From Sporocytophaga myxococcoides DSM 11118 (GTDB lineage: Bacteria > Bacteroidota > Bacteroidia > Cytophagales > Cytophagaceae): a DNA stretch of 64,000 nucleotides. Location: assembly GCF_000426725.1 (NCBI RefSeq), contig NZ_KE384562.1:34895-98894 (forward strand), given 5' to 3'. Position 1 is the first letter of the stretch. Each line of letters starts with the position of its first letter. The notes below the pieces were generated by a model, which was not told the DNA's origin, did not search any database, and saw nothing but the letters and a program-made list of their open reading frames with translations. Of this stretch, positions 17,659 to 26,225 are shown piece by piece. The translations under genes and the position numbers were made by a program.

Positions 17659-19065
17659 TTATTTAATACTTTCTGCAACAGCAGGCTCAAAGAACATTGT
17701 TTTATTCAATGCAATGATTGACTTATTAAAGTCTTCACGGTTCACAATGAATTGAAGGTTTACTTTTCTTAAAGAGAAACCTGCGCTCTTGATATTTACA
17801 TTTGCTTCAGCCAATGCACCAGCAGCTTTGCCAAGTACGCCCGGCTGATCCATGTTAGAGCCGATCATACAAACAATAGCTACTTTTTCAACCGCTACTT
17901 TCTGATATTCTTTTTCCAGTTCATCAACTAACTTTTGTTTAAAGTCTTTCTCCCAGATTACCATAGAAATGCTGTTGGCACTAGTTGCTTTGAAGATGTA
18001 ACTTACTTTATAAGATTCGAACTTCTGCATGATCTTGAGGTCAGAACCAACAGTGCCTACCATAAGTGGATCGAAGATCTCAATGATAACAGCCTTAGAC
18101 GTACCTGTGATCACGTCCACTTTTTTCTTTGGAGAAATATATTCTCTTGTAATTAAAGTACCTGGATGTTCTGGCTCGAATGCATTTTTGATTCTTAAGT
18201 CAATGCCCATCATTTCAAGAGGCTTTGAGGCTTTCGGGTGAATAGCTTCCATTCCTACATCTGCAAGCTGATCAGCTACGTCATAGTTGGTATTGCAAAC
18301 AGGGATACAATTTTCAACTCCAACAATGTTAGGGTCTGCAGAAGATAAGTGGTATTCTTTATGGATAATAGCTTCCTGAGGTTTTACAGCAACAGCAATC
18401 TTACAGAAAGTAACTTCTGAATATCCTCTGTCAAATTCTCTCATAATACCCTCTGTACCTTTTGTATATCCTGTAACAACGCAGATGGTCTTAGAGAAAT
18501 CTATGTCTTTGAACGAATGCTCAATGCGCTGATCGATTGTGAAAGGATAGTGATCATCAAATCCTCCAAGATCTATAAGGGTTGCATTGATACCATGCTT
18601 CTGAAGAATATTAGCAAATACAAATGCTGAATGAGACTCACCAAGAGATGCAAGAATCTCTCTTGATGCCTGAAGTATGTTTTCGCTGCTCACATAACCT
18701 GAAGCAAGCACGTTAGCCAGGTTCTCAAGGAATTTTTCCGCCTGAGATATTTTATTGGCAATATATTCGTCTGCAAGTTTAAGGTCAAGCCCAAGGTCAA
18801 CGTATTTTTTGTTGATCTCCTGAAGCTTTTCAGTAGTTTCCTTCAAAGGTTTGTGGAAGTCCTTTTGTTGGGTGATATGATGGTAAACACCTGGTTCTCC
18901 TGTTTTCTTATTTTCCAGCAGCCAGTTGGTTACCCCCGAAAAAGCGGAAACCACAAAAATTCTGTTATAAAGGTTTTCATTTTCTCTGCCATATAATACG
19001 ATGTTTTTCATTACATCATGAAGGGCAGTCATACATGTTCCACCTATTTTTTCTACTGTAAGCAT
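17659..19065 (-). CDS. Aspartate kinase, ectoine-type (Ask_Ect) subgroup
   Basis: Phosphorylates L-aspartate, the first step toward lysine, threonine, methionine and ectoine. The 468-residue chain begins TVEKIGGTCMT, where the usual nucleotide-site motif is K-x-G-G-T-S; here the Ser is Cys. It continues with RIFVVSAFSGVTNWLLENKK, then GYTKGTEGIMREFDRGYSEVT, and has two ACT-type segments in the last 150 residues (VIIEIFDPLMVG; IVCMIGSNMDQPGVLGKAAG). The layout and the motif SAFSGVTNWLLENKKTGEPG fit the aspartokinases linked to ectoine clusters, but no ectoine genes (ectABC) are in this window. The ACT segments imply allosteric control. A candidate -7 element (TAAATTTG on the minus strand, 19212-19219) lies upstream. 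Confidence 0.88.
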   Translation of the reverse strand: MLTVEKIGGTCMTALHDVMKNIVLYGRENENLYNRIFVVSAFSGVTNWLLENKKTGEPGVYHHITQQKDFHKPLKETTEKLQEINKKYVDLGLDLKLADEYIANKISQAEKFLENLANVLASGYVSSENILQASREILASLGESHSAFVFANILQKHGINATLIDLGGFDDHYPFTIDQRIEHSFKDIDFSKTICVVTGYTKGTEGIMREFDRGYSEVTFCKIAVAVKPQEAIIHKEYHLSSADPNIVGVENCIPVCNTNYDVADQLADVGMEAIHPKASKPLEMMGIDLRIKNAFEPEHPGTLITREYISPKKKVDVITGTSKAVIIEIFDPLMVGTVGSDLKIMQKFESYKVSYIFKATSANSISMVIWEKDFKQKLVDELEKEYQKVAVEKVAIVCMIGSNMDQPGVLGKAAGALAEANVNIKSAGFSLRKVNLQFIVNREDFNKSIIALNKTMFFEPAVAESIK

Positions 19066-19683
19066 TTTGAGATTTATGTTATATATTCACTTTATGTGTC
19101 TTTTCAAAAGAGAAGTTCAGGTTATCATTCGGTTAAGAAATTGTTTCCTGAAGTTTAAGGCCGGAAGTTAAAATAGATACCCTTTCCAGGTTAGTTTTCC
19201 CTTTACTTATGCAAATTTATTGCAAATAAAAGAATTTTTAGTGTTTTAGGCACGCTGATTTTAAGTTTGGTAACAAAGAATTTTTCGGAAAGATGGAGGA
19301 GCATAATTCATTTAATGTCCATTTTAAAAAGTTTGAATTTATTCTCCTGTTAATCAGTTTGTTGTTAAGCCTGGTAGTTGGTAGTCAATTTTAACGGAAA
19401 ATTTGATAATATCTTCCTTGTATGAAAAACTTCCTGCTCGCAATTTTTACCTGCTAATTTTCCTTTCTTGGTACATACTTTTTATCCAATTTTTAATCAA
19501 AATTCAATAATATGAGAAAATCATTACCATGGAGGCTGATTATTAACTGGCCTCCCTGTTTTTTTATTTACCGTAGTTTAGGTTTAATAGTCAAAGGTTT
19601 AAATGATGGCTTGATTTCATTAAAGCTCTGGTGAAATAAATTTTTAGTTTTAATGTTATCTTTACAGCCAAATTTGATTCACA
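19066..19683. other. 618-nt gap: aspartokinase leader, short ORF with terminator-like hairpin
   Basis: The left part is the aspartokinase leader, with a minus-strand TAAATTTG at 19212-19219 and a TTCAGG/CCTGAA inverted repeat near 19110-19160. On the plus strand a 41-codon frame (ATG at 19512, stop near 19637) contains a hairpin with arms GGAGGC (19531-19536) / GCCTCC (19550-19555), followed by a run of eight T residues at 19559-19566. The short frame starts MRKSLPWRLIINWPP. This looks like an attenuator or the terminator of a small RNA; nothing else is evident. Confidence 0.45.
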
Positions 19684-20088
19684 ATGCAAAGACTAAATTT
19701 TTTAAAAGCTACATTTCTTATATTTTCATTTTTATTCCTCGGAAATATTTTGTCTTCATGCAAGAAAGACAATCCCAACCCATACGTCAATTTTACACTA
19801 GATATAAATGAAAATTCCAATTCTGCATTGAGAATGCCCGGTGGCTCAGTAGTTAGCAATGGTGCGATCGTTGTGAGATATTCCAACTCTTATCTGGCAT
19901 TTTCCAATTCATGTACCTATGATGGTTGCGGTTTAAGTTATTCATCTATTTCCAATCGCTTTATCTGTTCCTGCGACGGTAGTGAGTTTGATATTAATGG
20001 AAGATTTTTATCCGGAAATCCCAGCCCAAATATCCCTCAATTCAATGTAACTCAGAATGGTAGCTTATTGACCATAATTAGTAAGTAA
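19684..20088 (+). CDS. Rieske-fold lipoprotein lacking both His ligands
   Basis: A 134-residue lipoprotein (lipobox ending NILSSC, Cys26). The two Rieske motifs are recognisable: CTYDGC (Cys77 to Cys82) where the family has C-T-H-x-G-C, and CSCDGS (Cys95 to Ser100) where it has C-x-C-H-G-S. All four Cys remain, but both cluster-binding His are replaced, by Tyr79 and Asp98. The later EFDINGRFLSGNP fits the fold. It therefore probably cannot hold a normal [2Fe-2S] centre and may be structural, disulfide-bonded, or bind metal differently. Related lipoproteins in Bacteroidota keep the His. A hairpin follows that overlaps the start of the next gene. Confidence 0.75.
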   Translation: MQRLNFLKATFLIFSFLFLGNILSSCKKDNPNPYVNFTLDINENSNSALRMPGGSVVSNGAIVVRYSNSYLAFSNSCTYDGCGLSYSSISNRFICSCDGSEFDINGRFLSGNPSPNIPQFNVTQNGSLLTIISK

Positions 20089-20105
20089 TCCTGTTCAAAC
20101 AAAAG

Positions 20106-20145
20106 ATATAAAGCCTGGTTGCTTATTAGCAAATAGGCTTTATAT
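20106..20145 (+). promoter_or_regulatory. Hairpin overlapping the start codon of the DUF4239 gene
   Basis: Perfect 11-bp arms ATATAAAGCCT (20106-20116) and AGGCTTTATAT (20135-20145) with an 18-nt loop. The right arm includes the first two bases of the ATG at 20144. It may end the Rieske-fold transcript, though it lacks a T-tract, or sequester the start codon of the next gene. Confidence 0.45.
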
Positions 20146-20947
20146 GCAAAATGAATATTTGTACCACCTAGATGAATGGATCATTGCTGTGGTATTGTTA
20201 GTTGTACTGGCAATCTTTTTTGAACTCGGTTATATCCTTGGAGTGAAAAGACTTGTCAGGAAAGGAGTTAGGGACGAGGATATTGGAGCCATACTGGGAG
20301 GTATTTTGGGGTTGCTGGGGATAATGTTCGCTTTTACATTTTCAATGGCAGCCTCAAGGTTCGATGCGAGAAAACTTGCTATTCTCAAAGAGTCTAATGC
20401 CATAGGGACCACTTACCTTAGAGTATCTCTTTTACCCGACTCAATAAAGCCAGAGGTTTACACCCTTCTTGAAAAATATGTGGAATACCGTCTTATATAC
20501 GATCGCACTACAGATCGGAATAAGATGAATGCAATTGTGGACAGCTCTGAAGTCGTTCAGATAAGGATTTGGAGAAAGGCTTCCAAAAATGCACTATTAA
20601 ATAATAACTGGAATTCTTCACTTTTCATTAATACTTTAAATGAAATGATTGATCTTTCCGCTGAAAGATATGCTGTTCAGCTCAATCACGTACCTGAGAT
20701 CATCATTTACCTTATGATTTTGCTTGCTATTATCAGTACTTTTACCCTTGGCTTTGCCTGCGGACAGGAAAGAAACAGAAAGTCTATTTTTTCATATAGT
20801 CTTGTTGTCTTAATGATACTTGTATTGATGGTAATCATAGACCTTGACAGGCCATTGAGGGGAATTATAAGAGTGGGAGACCAAACCCTGATGAATCTTG
20901 ATAAATCTATGGAAAAATACTCTCCTTTGAAGAAAGTATCGGAGTAA
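20144..20947 (+). CDS. DUF4239 (bestrophin-like) membrane protein, paralogue of 6305-7147
   Basis: A 267-residue protein with two N-terminal membrane segments (about 12-32 and 48-66), a soluble helical middle and two C-terminal membrane segments (about 180-200 and 210-230). It shares the family blocks with the copy at 6305: FAFTFSMAASRFDAR, ESNAIGTTYLRVSLL, WRKASKNALL-like middle and DLDRPLRGI. Function is unknown beyond the bestrophin-like label. It lies 49 nt upstream of a DUF4136 lipoprotein and an outer-membrane barrel on the same strand, so the three may form an envelope operon. Confidence 0.75.
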   Translation: MQNEYLYHLDEWIIAVVLLVVLAIFFELGYILGVKRLVRKGVRDEDIGAILGGILGLLGIMFAFTFSMAASRFDARKLAILKESNAIGTTYLRVSLLPDSIKPEVYTLLEKYVEYRLIYDRTTDRNKMNAIVDSSEVVQIRIWRKASKNALLNNNWNSSLFINTLNEMIDLSAERYAVQLNHVPEIIIYLMILLAIISTFTLGFACGQERNRKSIFSYSLVVLMILVLMVIIDLDRPLRGIIRVGDQTLMNLDKSMEKYSPLKKVSE

Positions 20948-20996
20948 ACATCTATTACCCTATACCTGTTGTATTCATTCTTACCAAGGTTATATC

Positions 20997-21671
20997 ATGC
21001 AAGTTTTAAAATCTTCAGATCATTGGAAAATACTGTTTTTGTCTGGCATTGTTATTTTAATGGTCAATGCTTGTAAAGACCCTGATCCGGTGAATGATCT
21101 GGAGCCTTTTCAGAAGGATTTATATATCTCTAACAGAGATGCTTCAGTTAATTTTGCTGACTTTAAAACTTACTTTCTCATTGATTCGCTTAAGATGATT
21201 GGGAAGGACACTATGAGCATACGTAAACACTATCTGACGGAGAGTTTAATTATTCATACCATTGATTCTAATCTTCAGAATTATGGCTTTGTCAAAGTAA
21301 ACAAAGATCAAAATCCGGATGTGGCTGTGGTCGCTTCTGTATTGAGGTTTAAAGAATCTGTTCCTCTTTCTTATTCTCCGACATTGTTTGGACCAGGTGT
21401 TTTTGGATATACGTCTTCCAGCGAATTTGGCTTTCCTGGATATCAGTTTTCAGCGCCTGATAATTTTGGGTTTTATTCTTTTGATGTAGGAAGTCTGACT
21501 ATTGATATGATTGATTTGAAGAATGCACCGTCAGCAGGGAAATTGAATATAATATGGAACGGACTTATAGCAGGTGCAGCGAATGATTCTCTTGTAGCAA
21601 ATCCACAGAGAGTGCTAACAGGTATAAATGTTTTGTTTGAGCAATCCCCATACTTAAAGGATGGAAAGTAA
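20997..21671 (+). CDS. DUF4136 lipoprotein
   Basis: A 224-residue lipoprotein: a hydrophobic segment (about 11-24) ends in the lipobox MVNAC, followed by KDPDPVND. The DUF4136 features are DASVNFADFKTYFLIDSL near the N-terminus, DQNPDVAVVASVLRFKES in the middle, and GSLTIDMIDLKNA ... IIWNGLIAGA near the C-terminus. The function of the family is unknown. The stop codon overlaps the start of the barrel gene by 11 nt, indicating translational coupling; the pair mirrors the barrel/DUF4136 neighbourhood at 900-2512. Confidence 0.78.
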   Translation: MQVLKSSDHWKILFLSGIVILMVNACKDPDPVNDLEPFQKDLYISNRDASVNFADFKTYFLIDSLKMIGKDTMSIRKHYLTESLIIHTIDSNLQNYGFVKVNKDQNPDVAVVASVLRFKESVPLSYSPTLFGPGVFGYTSSSEFGFPGYQFSAPDNFGFYSFDVGSLTIDMIDLKNAPSAGKLNIIWNGLIAGAANDSLVANPQRVLTGINVLFEQSPYLKDGK

Positions 21672-22305
21672 AATGTGGACTTATAAAATAAAGCTTCTTT
21701 GTCTGCTGTTGCTGATTCTACTTGCGAAACCAGAAGCAAAAGCCCAGTACAGAAATTTGTTCTTATATAATTATTCTGCAGGAAAAACGGTTGGATCCCT
21801 GGATAAATTCATTGATGGAAAATACTATGATGGATTTCATATTGATTTAAGGCATTTTTTCAAAGAGGATTATTCATTTGGATTTCGGATTGGCTGGAAT
21901 AATGTTAAGGCAGTTCTGGACCGTCAGAGTTTTCAGACAGATAAAGGAACCGTTTCTGCAATTCAGACAAGATATATGAGTAGTTTACCTGTAGTTCTTA
22001 ATGCTTTTTATTATCCTCTAAAGGGAAAGTCTCTAATCCCATATGTAGGGGGAAGTCTGGGAGTATATGTTATGGACTATCAAAAATGGTTTGGTTCTGT
22101 TGCCTTCAAAAAGAAATCATTCAGGCCTGGTATAAGTCCTGAGATAGGCTTTCTGGCACCTATAAAAAAATCAGAAGTAGGGGTAGGCGCTTTCGCCCGG
22201 TTTAATTATGCAGCATATTCCCACGAAGAAGTAAAAAATATGATTTATATGGAGCTGGGAGTAATTATCTTCCTGGGGGATAAGAACGATAGGAGTTGTG
22301 AGTAA
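21661..22305 (+). CDS. Outer-membrane beta-barrel protein, unknown
   Basis: A 214-residue protein with a signal peptide (hydrophobic LLCLLLLILLA, then KPEAKAQ). The mature part alternates short beta-strands, with GFHIDLRHFFKEDYSFGFRIGW seen as GFHIDLRHFF and YSFGFRIGW, VVLNAFYYPLKGKSLIPYVGG, and a final strand YMELGVIIFLG; this fits an eight-stranded small barrel. It overlaps the DUF4136 gene by 11 nt (ATG 21661); a second ATG at 21673 would avoid the overlap. No specific family is recognised. Confidence 0.65.
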   Translation: MESKMWTYKIKLLCLLLLILLAKPEAKAQYRNLFLYNYSAGKTVGSLDKFIDGKYYDGFHIDLRHFFKEDYSFGFRIGWNNVKAVLDRQSFQTDKGTVSAIQTRYMSSLPVVLNAFYYPLKGKSLIPYVGGSLGVYVMDYQKWFGSVAFKKKSFRPGISPEIGFLAPIKKSEVGVGAFARFNYAAYSHEEVKNMIYMELGVIIFLGDKNDRSCE

Positions 22306-22348
22306 TAAATTTTAAGTTATAAGAAACTTACAACATAAAACTTATTAC

Positions 22349-23110
22349 CTAAGACTTAAAAAGATGGTATGAGTTCGCTTGAGCCGTCGGCGTTACAACC
22401 AGATCATTGATGCAGACATGAGCAGGCAATGAAGCGCAGTAAAATACAATATTAGCAATGTCCTCTGCCTGTAAAGGCATGTATCCCTCATAAACTTTTT
22501 TAGCCTTATCTTCATCTCCTTTGAATCGAACAAGAGAAAATTCCGTCTCTGCAGCACCTGGATGTATGGCTGTTACTTTAATGTTGTGCTTTAACAAATC
22601 TATACGCATTCCTTTGCTAATGGCATCTGTGGCATGCTTAGCAGCGCAGTATACATTTCCATTTTCATAAACTTCCTTCCCCGCTATAGAGCCTATGTTT
22701 ATGATATGTCCTTTATTGTTTCTGATCATGTAAGGAACAATAGCCTTAGATACATACAATAATCCCTTGACATTAGTATCTATCATGAAGTCAAAGTCCT
22801 GCAGATCTGCATCAGCAAAGTTGTCTCTACCCATTGCACCCCCTGCGTTGTTCACAAGAAGGTCAATTGACTTCCATTCGTCAGGGATTCCTGTAGCAAT
22901 ATAAGTCACCTGATCTTTGTCCGTTACATCAAAGTCATAAGCCAAAACGGCAGCATTATACCTTTCTTCCAGTTCCGACTTCAGTGCATTTAATCGTTCT
23001 TTGCGTCTTCCGGTAATTATACAGCTCCAGCCTTCCAATGCAAATTTTTCAGCTATTGCTTTTCCAAAACCAGACGTAGCGCCTGTTACAAGAATTATCT
23101 TCTTTGTCAT
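22349..23110 (-). CDS. SDR-family oxidoreductase (YdfG-like)
   Basis: An NAD(P)-dependent short-chain dehydrogenase of 253 residues. It shows the cofactor motif TGATSGFGKAIA (about 10-20), NNAGG (about 87-91), and the catalytic Ser141, Tyr154 and Lys158 (in YCAAK). The closing HPGAAETEF is the usual PG motif. The closest well-known relatives are serine/3-hydroxy acid dehydrogenases such as E. coli YdfG, so oxidation of a hydroxy acid is likely. It starts within the stop codon of the GH3 gene (ATGA overlap at 23107-23110) and is therefore translationally coupled downstream of it. Confidence 0.9.
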   Translation of the reverse strand: MTKKIILVTGATSGFGKAIAEKFALEGWSCIITGRRKERLNALKSELEERYNAAVLAYDFDVTDKDQVTYIATGIPDEWKSIDLLVNNAGGAMGRDNFADADLQDFDFMIDTNVKGLLYVSKAIVPYMIRNNKGHIINIGSIAGKEVYENGNVYCAAKHATDAISKGMRIDLLKHNIKVTAIHPGAAETEFSLVRFKGDEDKAKKVYEGYMPLQAEDIANIVFYCASLPAHVCINDLVVTPTAQANSYHLFKS

Positions 23111-24261
23111 TGATTAAATGTTTTATGTTTAAGCGCCATTATTCTTCTGAAAGATTCTTCAATTCTGTTTTCTTTGATTTCACCTGATCTGACAAGCTTT
23201 TTAATGGTTGCATGTATTTGGGTTGCAGAGATCCTGTCTTCAAGGTGAACATTGTTGCCGAAAAGTAGGATGTCTACTCCAGCATTTATAGAAAGCTTAA
23301 TTGCGTTTTCAAGCCCATAGTTTTTGCTGATGGCATTCATCTGCATGTCATCTGAAAAAACCACTCCGTCAAATTGAAGTAAGTCTCTCAGGATATCATT
23401 GACAATAGGTCTGGACAAGGTTGCAGGAAGACATGTGGTGTCCAGATGGCAATTGATTATGTGCGCAGTCATAACAGCATCACAGTTACCGGATCTGATA
23501 ATGTCTCTGTATGGCCAGAGCTCCATAATTTTCCACTGGTTGGTGATGTCTACTATCCCCAGGTGAGAGTCTACAGAAGAACTGCCATGTCCGGGAAAAT
23601 GCTTTAAAATGGTTTTTACTCCAAAATCATGATGACCTTCTATGCTTAATAAAGCTTGTTTTGTGACAATTCCAGGGTCTGCAGAGTAACTTCTTCCGGC
23701 TTTATAAATTACAGGATTTTCTTTGTTAAGACCAAGGTCTACATCAGGAGCGAAATTGAGGTTAATACCAAGCTCTTTAAGTTCTTTAGCAAGATTTCTG
23801 GTATAATAAAGGGTGGAATCCGGATTATTAAGATTTCCCAGATATTGGGCTGAGGGCATCTTTACGAAACCATATTTTTCTTTTAATCTATGTACTTTCC
23901 CGCCTTCTTCATCTATGGTGACAAAAAGAGGAATCGGAGCTTCTGCCTGAAGATCTCCAATCAATTTTTTAAGGGTTTCTGCTGATTTTGTCTTGCTTAT
24001 ATTTTTTTCAAATACGATTACGGAACCGACTTTACCTGCCCTTAATTCTTTTCTTAAAGAGTCATTTTCTGGTAAAAAGGTCCTGTCGTTCAAACCAACA
24101 AGGATCATTTGTCCAATCATTATATCGAGACTATCTTCAGATAATGGTTTGGATCTTGCTTTTGAAGTTTTGATAGGTGTGGTCCTTGTTTGCGAAGTTT
24201 TTTCCTTTGTTTTACAGGAAATAAGAATAATAAATAGTAAAAATAAAATTCTGAATTTCAT
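23107..24261 (-). CDS. GH3 family lipoprotein, beta-N-acetylhexosaminidase (NagZ-like)
   Basis: A 384-residue lipoprotein (MKFRILFLLFIILISC, lipidated Cys16) with a single GH3 N-terminal barrel. NagZ-type motifs are VTIDEEGGKVHRL, KHFPGHGSSSVDSHLG (with the D-S-H pair of the NagZ catalytic loop) and FSDDMQMNAI, containing the nucleophile Asp. NagZ-type enzymes remove N-acetylglucosamine from cell-wall fragments or chitin oligosaccharides. A lipoprotein form suggests action in the periplasm or at the cell surface, not in the cytoplasm as for E. coli NagZ. An upstream extension of the frame to 24513 overlaps the divergent HAD gene and has no signal; ATG 24261 is preferred. Confidence 0.9.
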   Translation of the reverse strand: MKFRILFLLFIILISCKTKEKTSQTRTTPIKTSKARSKPLSEDSLDIMIGQMILVGLNDRTFLPENDSLRKELRAGKVGSVIVFEKNISKTKSAETLKKLIGDLQAEAPIPLFVTIDEEGGKVHRLKEKYGFVKMPSAQYLGNLNNPDSTLYYTRNLAKELKELGINLNFAPDVDLGLNKENPVIYKAGRSYSADPGIVTKQALLSIEGHHDFGVKTILKHFPGHGSSSVDSHLGIVDITNQWKIMELWPYRDIIRSGNCDAVMTAHIINCHLDTTCLPATLSRPIVNDILRDLLQFDGVVFSDDMQMNAISKNYGLENAIKLSINAGVDILLFGNNVHLEDRISATQIHATIKKLVRSGEIKENRIEESFRRIMALKHKTFNQ

Positions 24262-24385
24262 TGTGATAGCATTAGTTAAAGCAAATAATATTCTACTAAA
24301 ACCGATAGAGGTATTTGCTGTTTGCCAAAGATAAGAATCTTTAGCTATTAAATAAGTTGTAAATTGGCAGGATAAACTTGTGAAT

Positions 24386-25048
24386 ATGACTATGATTAAA
24401 GCTGTAATCTTTGACATGGATGGGATTCTTATTGATTCTGAGCCTCTGTGGAAAATTGCAGAAAAAAAAGCATTTGCCAAAGTCGGCCTTATTATGAGTA
24501 CGGAAATGTGCAATCTTACAATGGGGTATAGAATTAATGAGGTTACTGACTATTGGTATGAAAGAAGACCTTGGGAGGGAAAAAGCAAAGATGAAGTGAC
24601 TGAAGATATCATTCAAACTGTTATTGATGAAATAAAGGCTAATGGAAATGAGCTGAAAGGGGTAAAGCGTTCCTTAAGATTATTGAAGGAGCAAAACTAT
24701 AAAATTGCGCTTGCTTCTTCATCTGCTATGAGGATCATTAATGTCGTGGTAGACAAACTGGAGATAAGGGAATATTTTGATTCAATTTGTTCTGCTGAAA
24801 CCGAACCATATGGAAAACCTCATCCGGCTGTATTTATCACCGCAGCAGATAAACTTAAGATAGATCCGCATCAGTGTCTTGTTATAGAGGATTCTGTAAA
24901 CGGTGTGATAGCTGGCAAAGCAGCACGAATGAAAGTCGTGGCAATACCGGATGAAAGTCTTTCAGGAGATAAGAGATTTATCATTGCAGATACAATCTTG
25001 CCGGATCTTGATCATTTAAGTTTGGATTTAATCAGAAGCTTTTCTTAG
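24386..25048 (+). CDS. HAD-family sugar/hexitol phosphatase (HxpB/YniC-like)
   Basis: A cytoplasmic haloacid-dehalogenase-type phosphatase of about 220 residues. Motif I is FDMDGILIDSEP (nucleophile Asp and acid Asp), motif II is ALASSS, and motif III/IV is KPHPAVF ... VIEDSVNGVIAGKAARM. The cap stretch YERRPWEGKSKDEV closely resembles E. coli YniC (HxpB), which hydrolyses 2-deoxyglucose-6-phosphate and hexitol phosphates. The start could be GTG 24380, ATG 24386 or ATG 24392. It is divergent from the GH3 gene, with a 124-nt gap that holds both promoters. Confidence 0.85.
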   Translation: MTMIKAVIFDMDGILIDSEPLWKIAEKKAFAKVGLIMSTEMCNLTMGYRINEVTDYWYERRPWEGKSKDEVTEDIIQTVIDEIKANGNELKGVKRSLRLLKEQNYKIALASSSAMRIINVVVDKLEIREYFDSICSAETEPYGKPHPAVFITAADKLKIDPHQCLVIEDSVNGVIAGKAARMKVVAIPDESLSGDKRFIIADTILPDLDHLSLDLIRSFS

Positions 25049-25118
25049 ATGGATTTTTAAGTATAATTTAAATCTTGTCGTTATCCTTGTCTGTTCCATT
25101 CTTAGGGCATTTCCTTGT

Positions 25119-25257
25119 AGAGACGCCATGCTGGCGTCTCTCTATCGACAAGGATGGAATTTATCTTGTCGGGTACAATGGTGATAAACAGTATTATCTA
25201 TAATATTTCATCATCGTTTCATTATCAAAGGTTTTGAGACGCCATGCATGGCGTCTC
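25119..25257. repeat. Pair of REP-like palindromes (GAGACGCC...GGCGTCTC)
   Basis: Two palindromes share the core GAGACGCCATGC...GGCGTCTC: 25119-25141 (10-bp arms, 3-nt loop) and 25236-25257 (a perfect 22-nt palindrome). They lie in the 247-nt convergent gap after the HAD gene, with CTTGTCG/CGACAAG fragments around the first copy. This GTAGAGACGCCATG-type text is typical of dispersed palindromic elements; it may also end transcription from both sides. Confidence 0.7.
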
Positions 25258-25295
25258 TAAGTGCTTATTTACTAAGAAAGGCAAGAGCCCTTTTC

Positions 25296-26066
25296 TTACA
25301 CCTCAAGAACCTCGATATTCTTTTTTATTCCTCGAACTTCCGTAATCATTATAAAAAACATCGCTATACTTGGGAGTAGTCCCGGATTCATAATTCGGTT
25401 ACATATTTCCCTTGTCATAGCCTTATTGCTTTCCCTTACTTCTGCTTTTCCCTTTTCGTCTGACATGGCTAAAATGCAGGCACATTCCCAGCTTTTGCAT
25501 CTGGCAACCGATACACTGAAGTTTAATAGTCTTCTTTCCAGCTTCGGGATCATTCTCGCAAGCATTCCCAGGATAGGAGATAAAAAGAAAATATCTTTCT
25601 CAAGCTGAACAATAGCATCGGAAAGGATTTGATTTATTTTGAAATAATCCTTACTCAGATTGATGACTTCCTTTCCTGGCGCCACTGCTACACAGGTGTT
25701 AGGGAGGTCGTAGTTGACATGTGCATTTACTCCTAAAAGCAAATGCTGAATGATGGTATGTTTCTTTTTACCATTTTCAAAAGCATAAAACCAGGGACTG
25801 TCAGCACCAAGAGTGTTATTATGGTAACTTTCATAAGCATCCAGATAGTAATTGGCAAAGATTCTTACAAATTCCGCCATACGCTGATTGTCTTCAAATT
25901 CTCCTTTTTCGACTGACCCACTAATTTTGATAGATATGCTTTTATAAAAGGCAGCAAAGTATCCATTCCTGTTCCTGCTTTTTTCACAACTAGCGATGAT
26001 TTTATCCAGCTTTGTTAGGGTCGATTCGATAGACTGATCTTTTGTTGGATTACTTTCCTGCAACAT
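25296..26066 (-). CDS. DUF5995 family protein
   Basis: A 256-residue mostly helical protein. Family-like features are NGYFAAFYKSISIKI near residue 37, MAEFVRIFANYYLDAYESYH (shown as MAEFVRIFANYY and LDAYESYH), and the strongly conserved IIQHLLLGVNAHVNYDLPNT core with its His residues. DUF5995 proteins have no established function; the H-x-x-L-G-x-N-A-H arrangement suggests a metal-binding helical bundle (inference). It is divergent from the VOC gene and convergent with the HAD gene, so it is a single-gene unit. Confidence 0.75.
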   Translation of the reverse strand: MLQESNPTKDQSIESTLTKLDKIIASCEKSRNRNGYFAAFYKSISIKISGSVEKGEFEDNQRMAEFVRIFANYYLDAYESYHNNTLGADSPWFYAFENGKKKHTIIQHLLLGVNAHVNYDLPNTCVAVAPGKEVINLSKDYFKINQILSDAIVQLEKDIFFLSPILGMLARMIPKLERRLLNFSVSVARCKSWECACILAMSDEKGKAEVRESNKAMTREICNRIMNPGLLPSIAMFFIMITEVRGIKKNIEVLEV

Positions 26067-26225
26067 TGGTTCTGAAGATTTTATTAAAAGTATAAATTTT
26101 GTTCTATATACAAAAAATGAATATCATATCTTGTTGGAATTGAGTGTTTATGAAGGCCTGCTAAACAGTCGTGTTAGGGAAATGTTAAAATAATAGATTG
26201 ATTGAACTATTGGAGGAGGGAAGAG

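Noticed and set aside
24262..24513. N-terminal extension of the GH3 lipoprotein to 24513
   Set aside because: It overlaps the divergent HAD gene, and the lipoprotein signal begins at ATG 24261.
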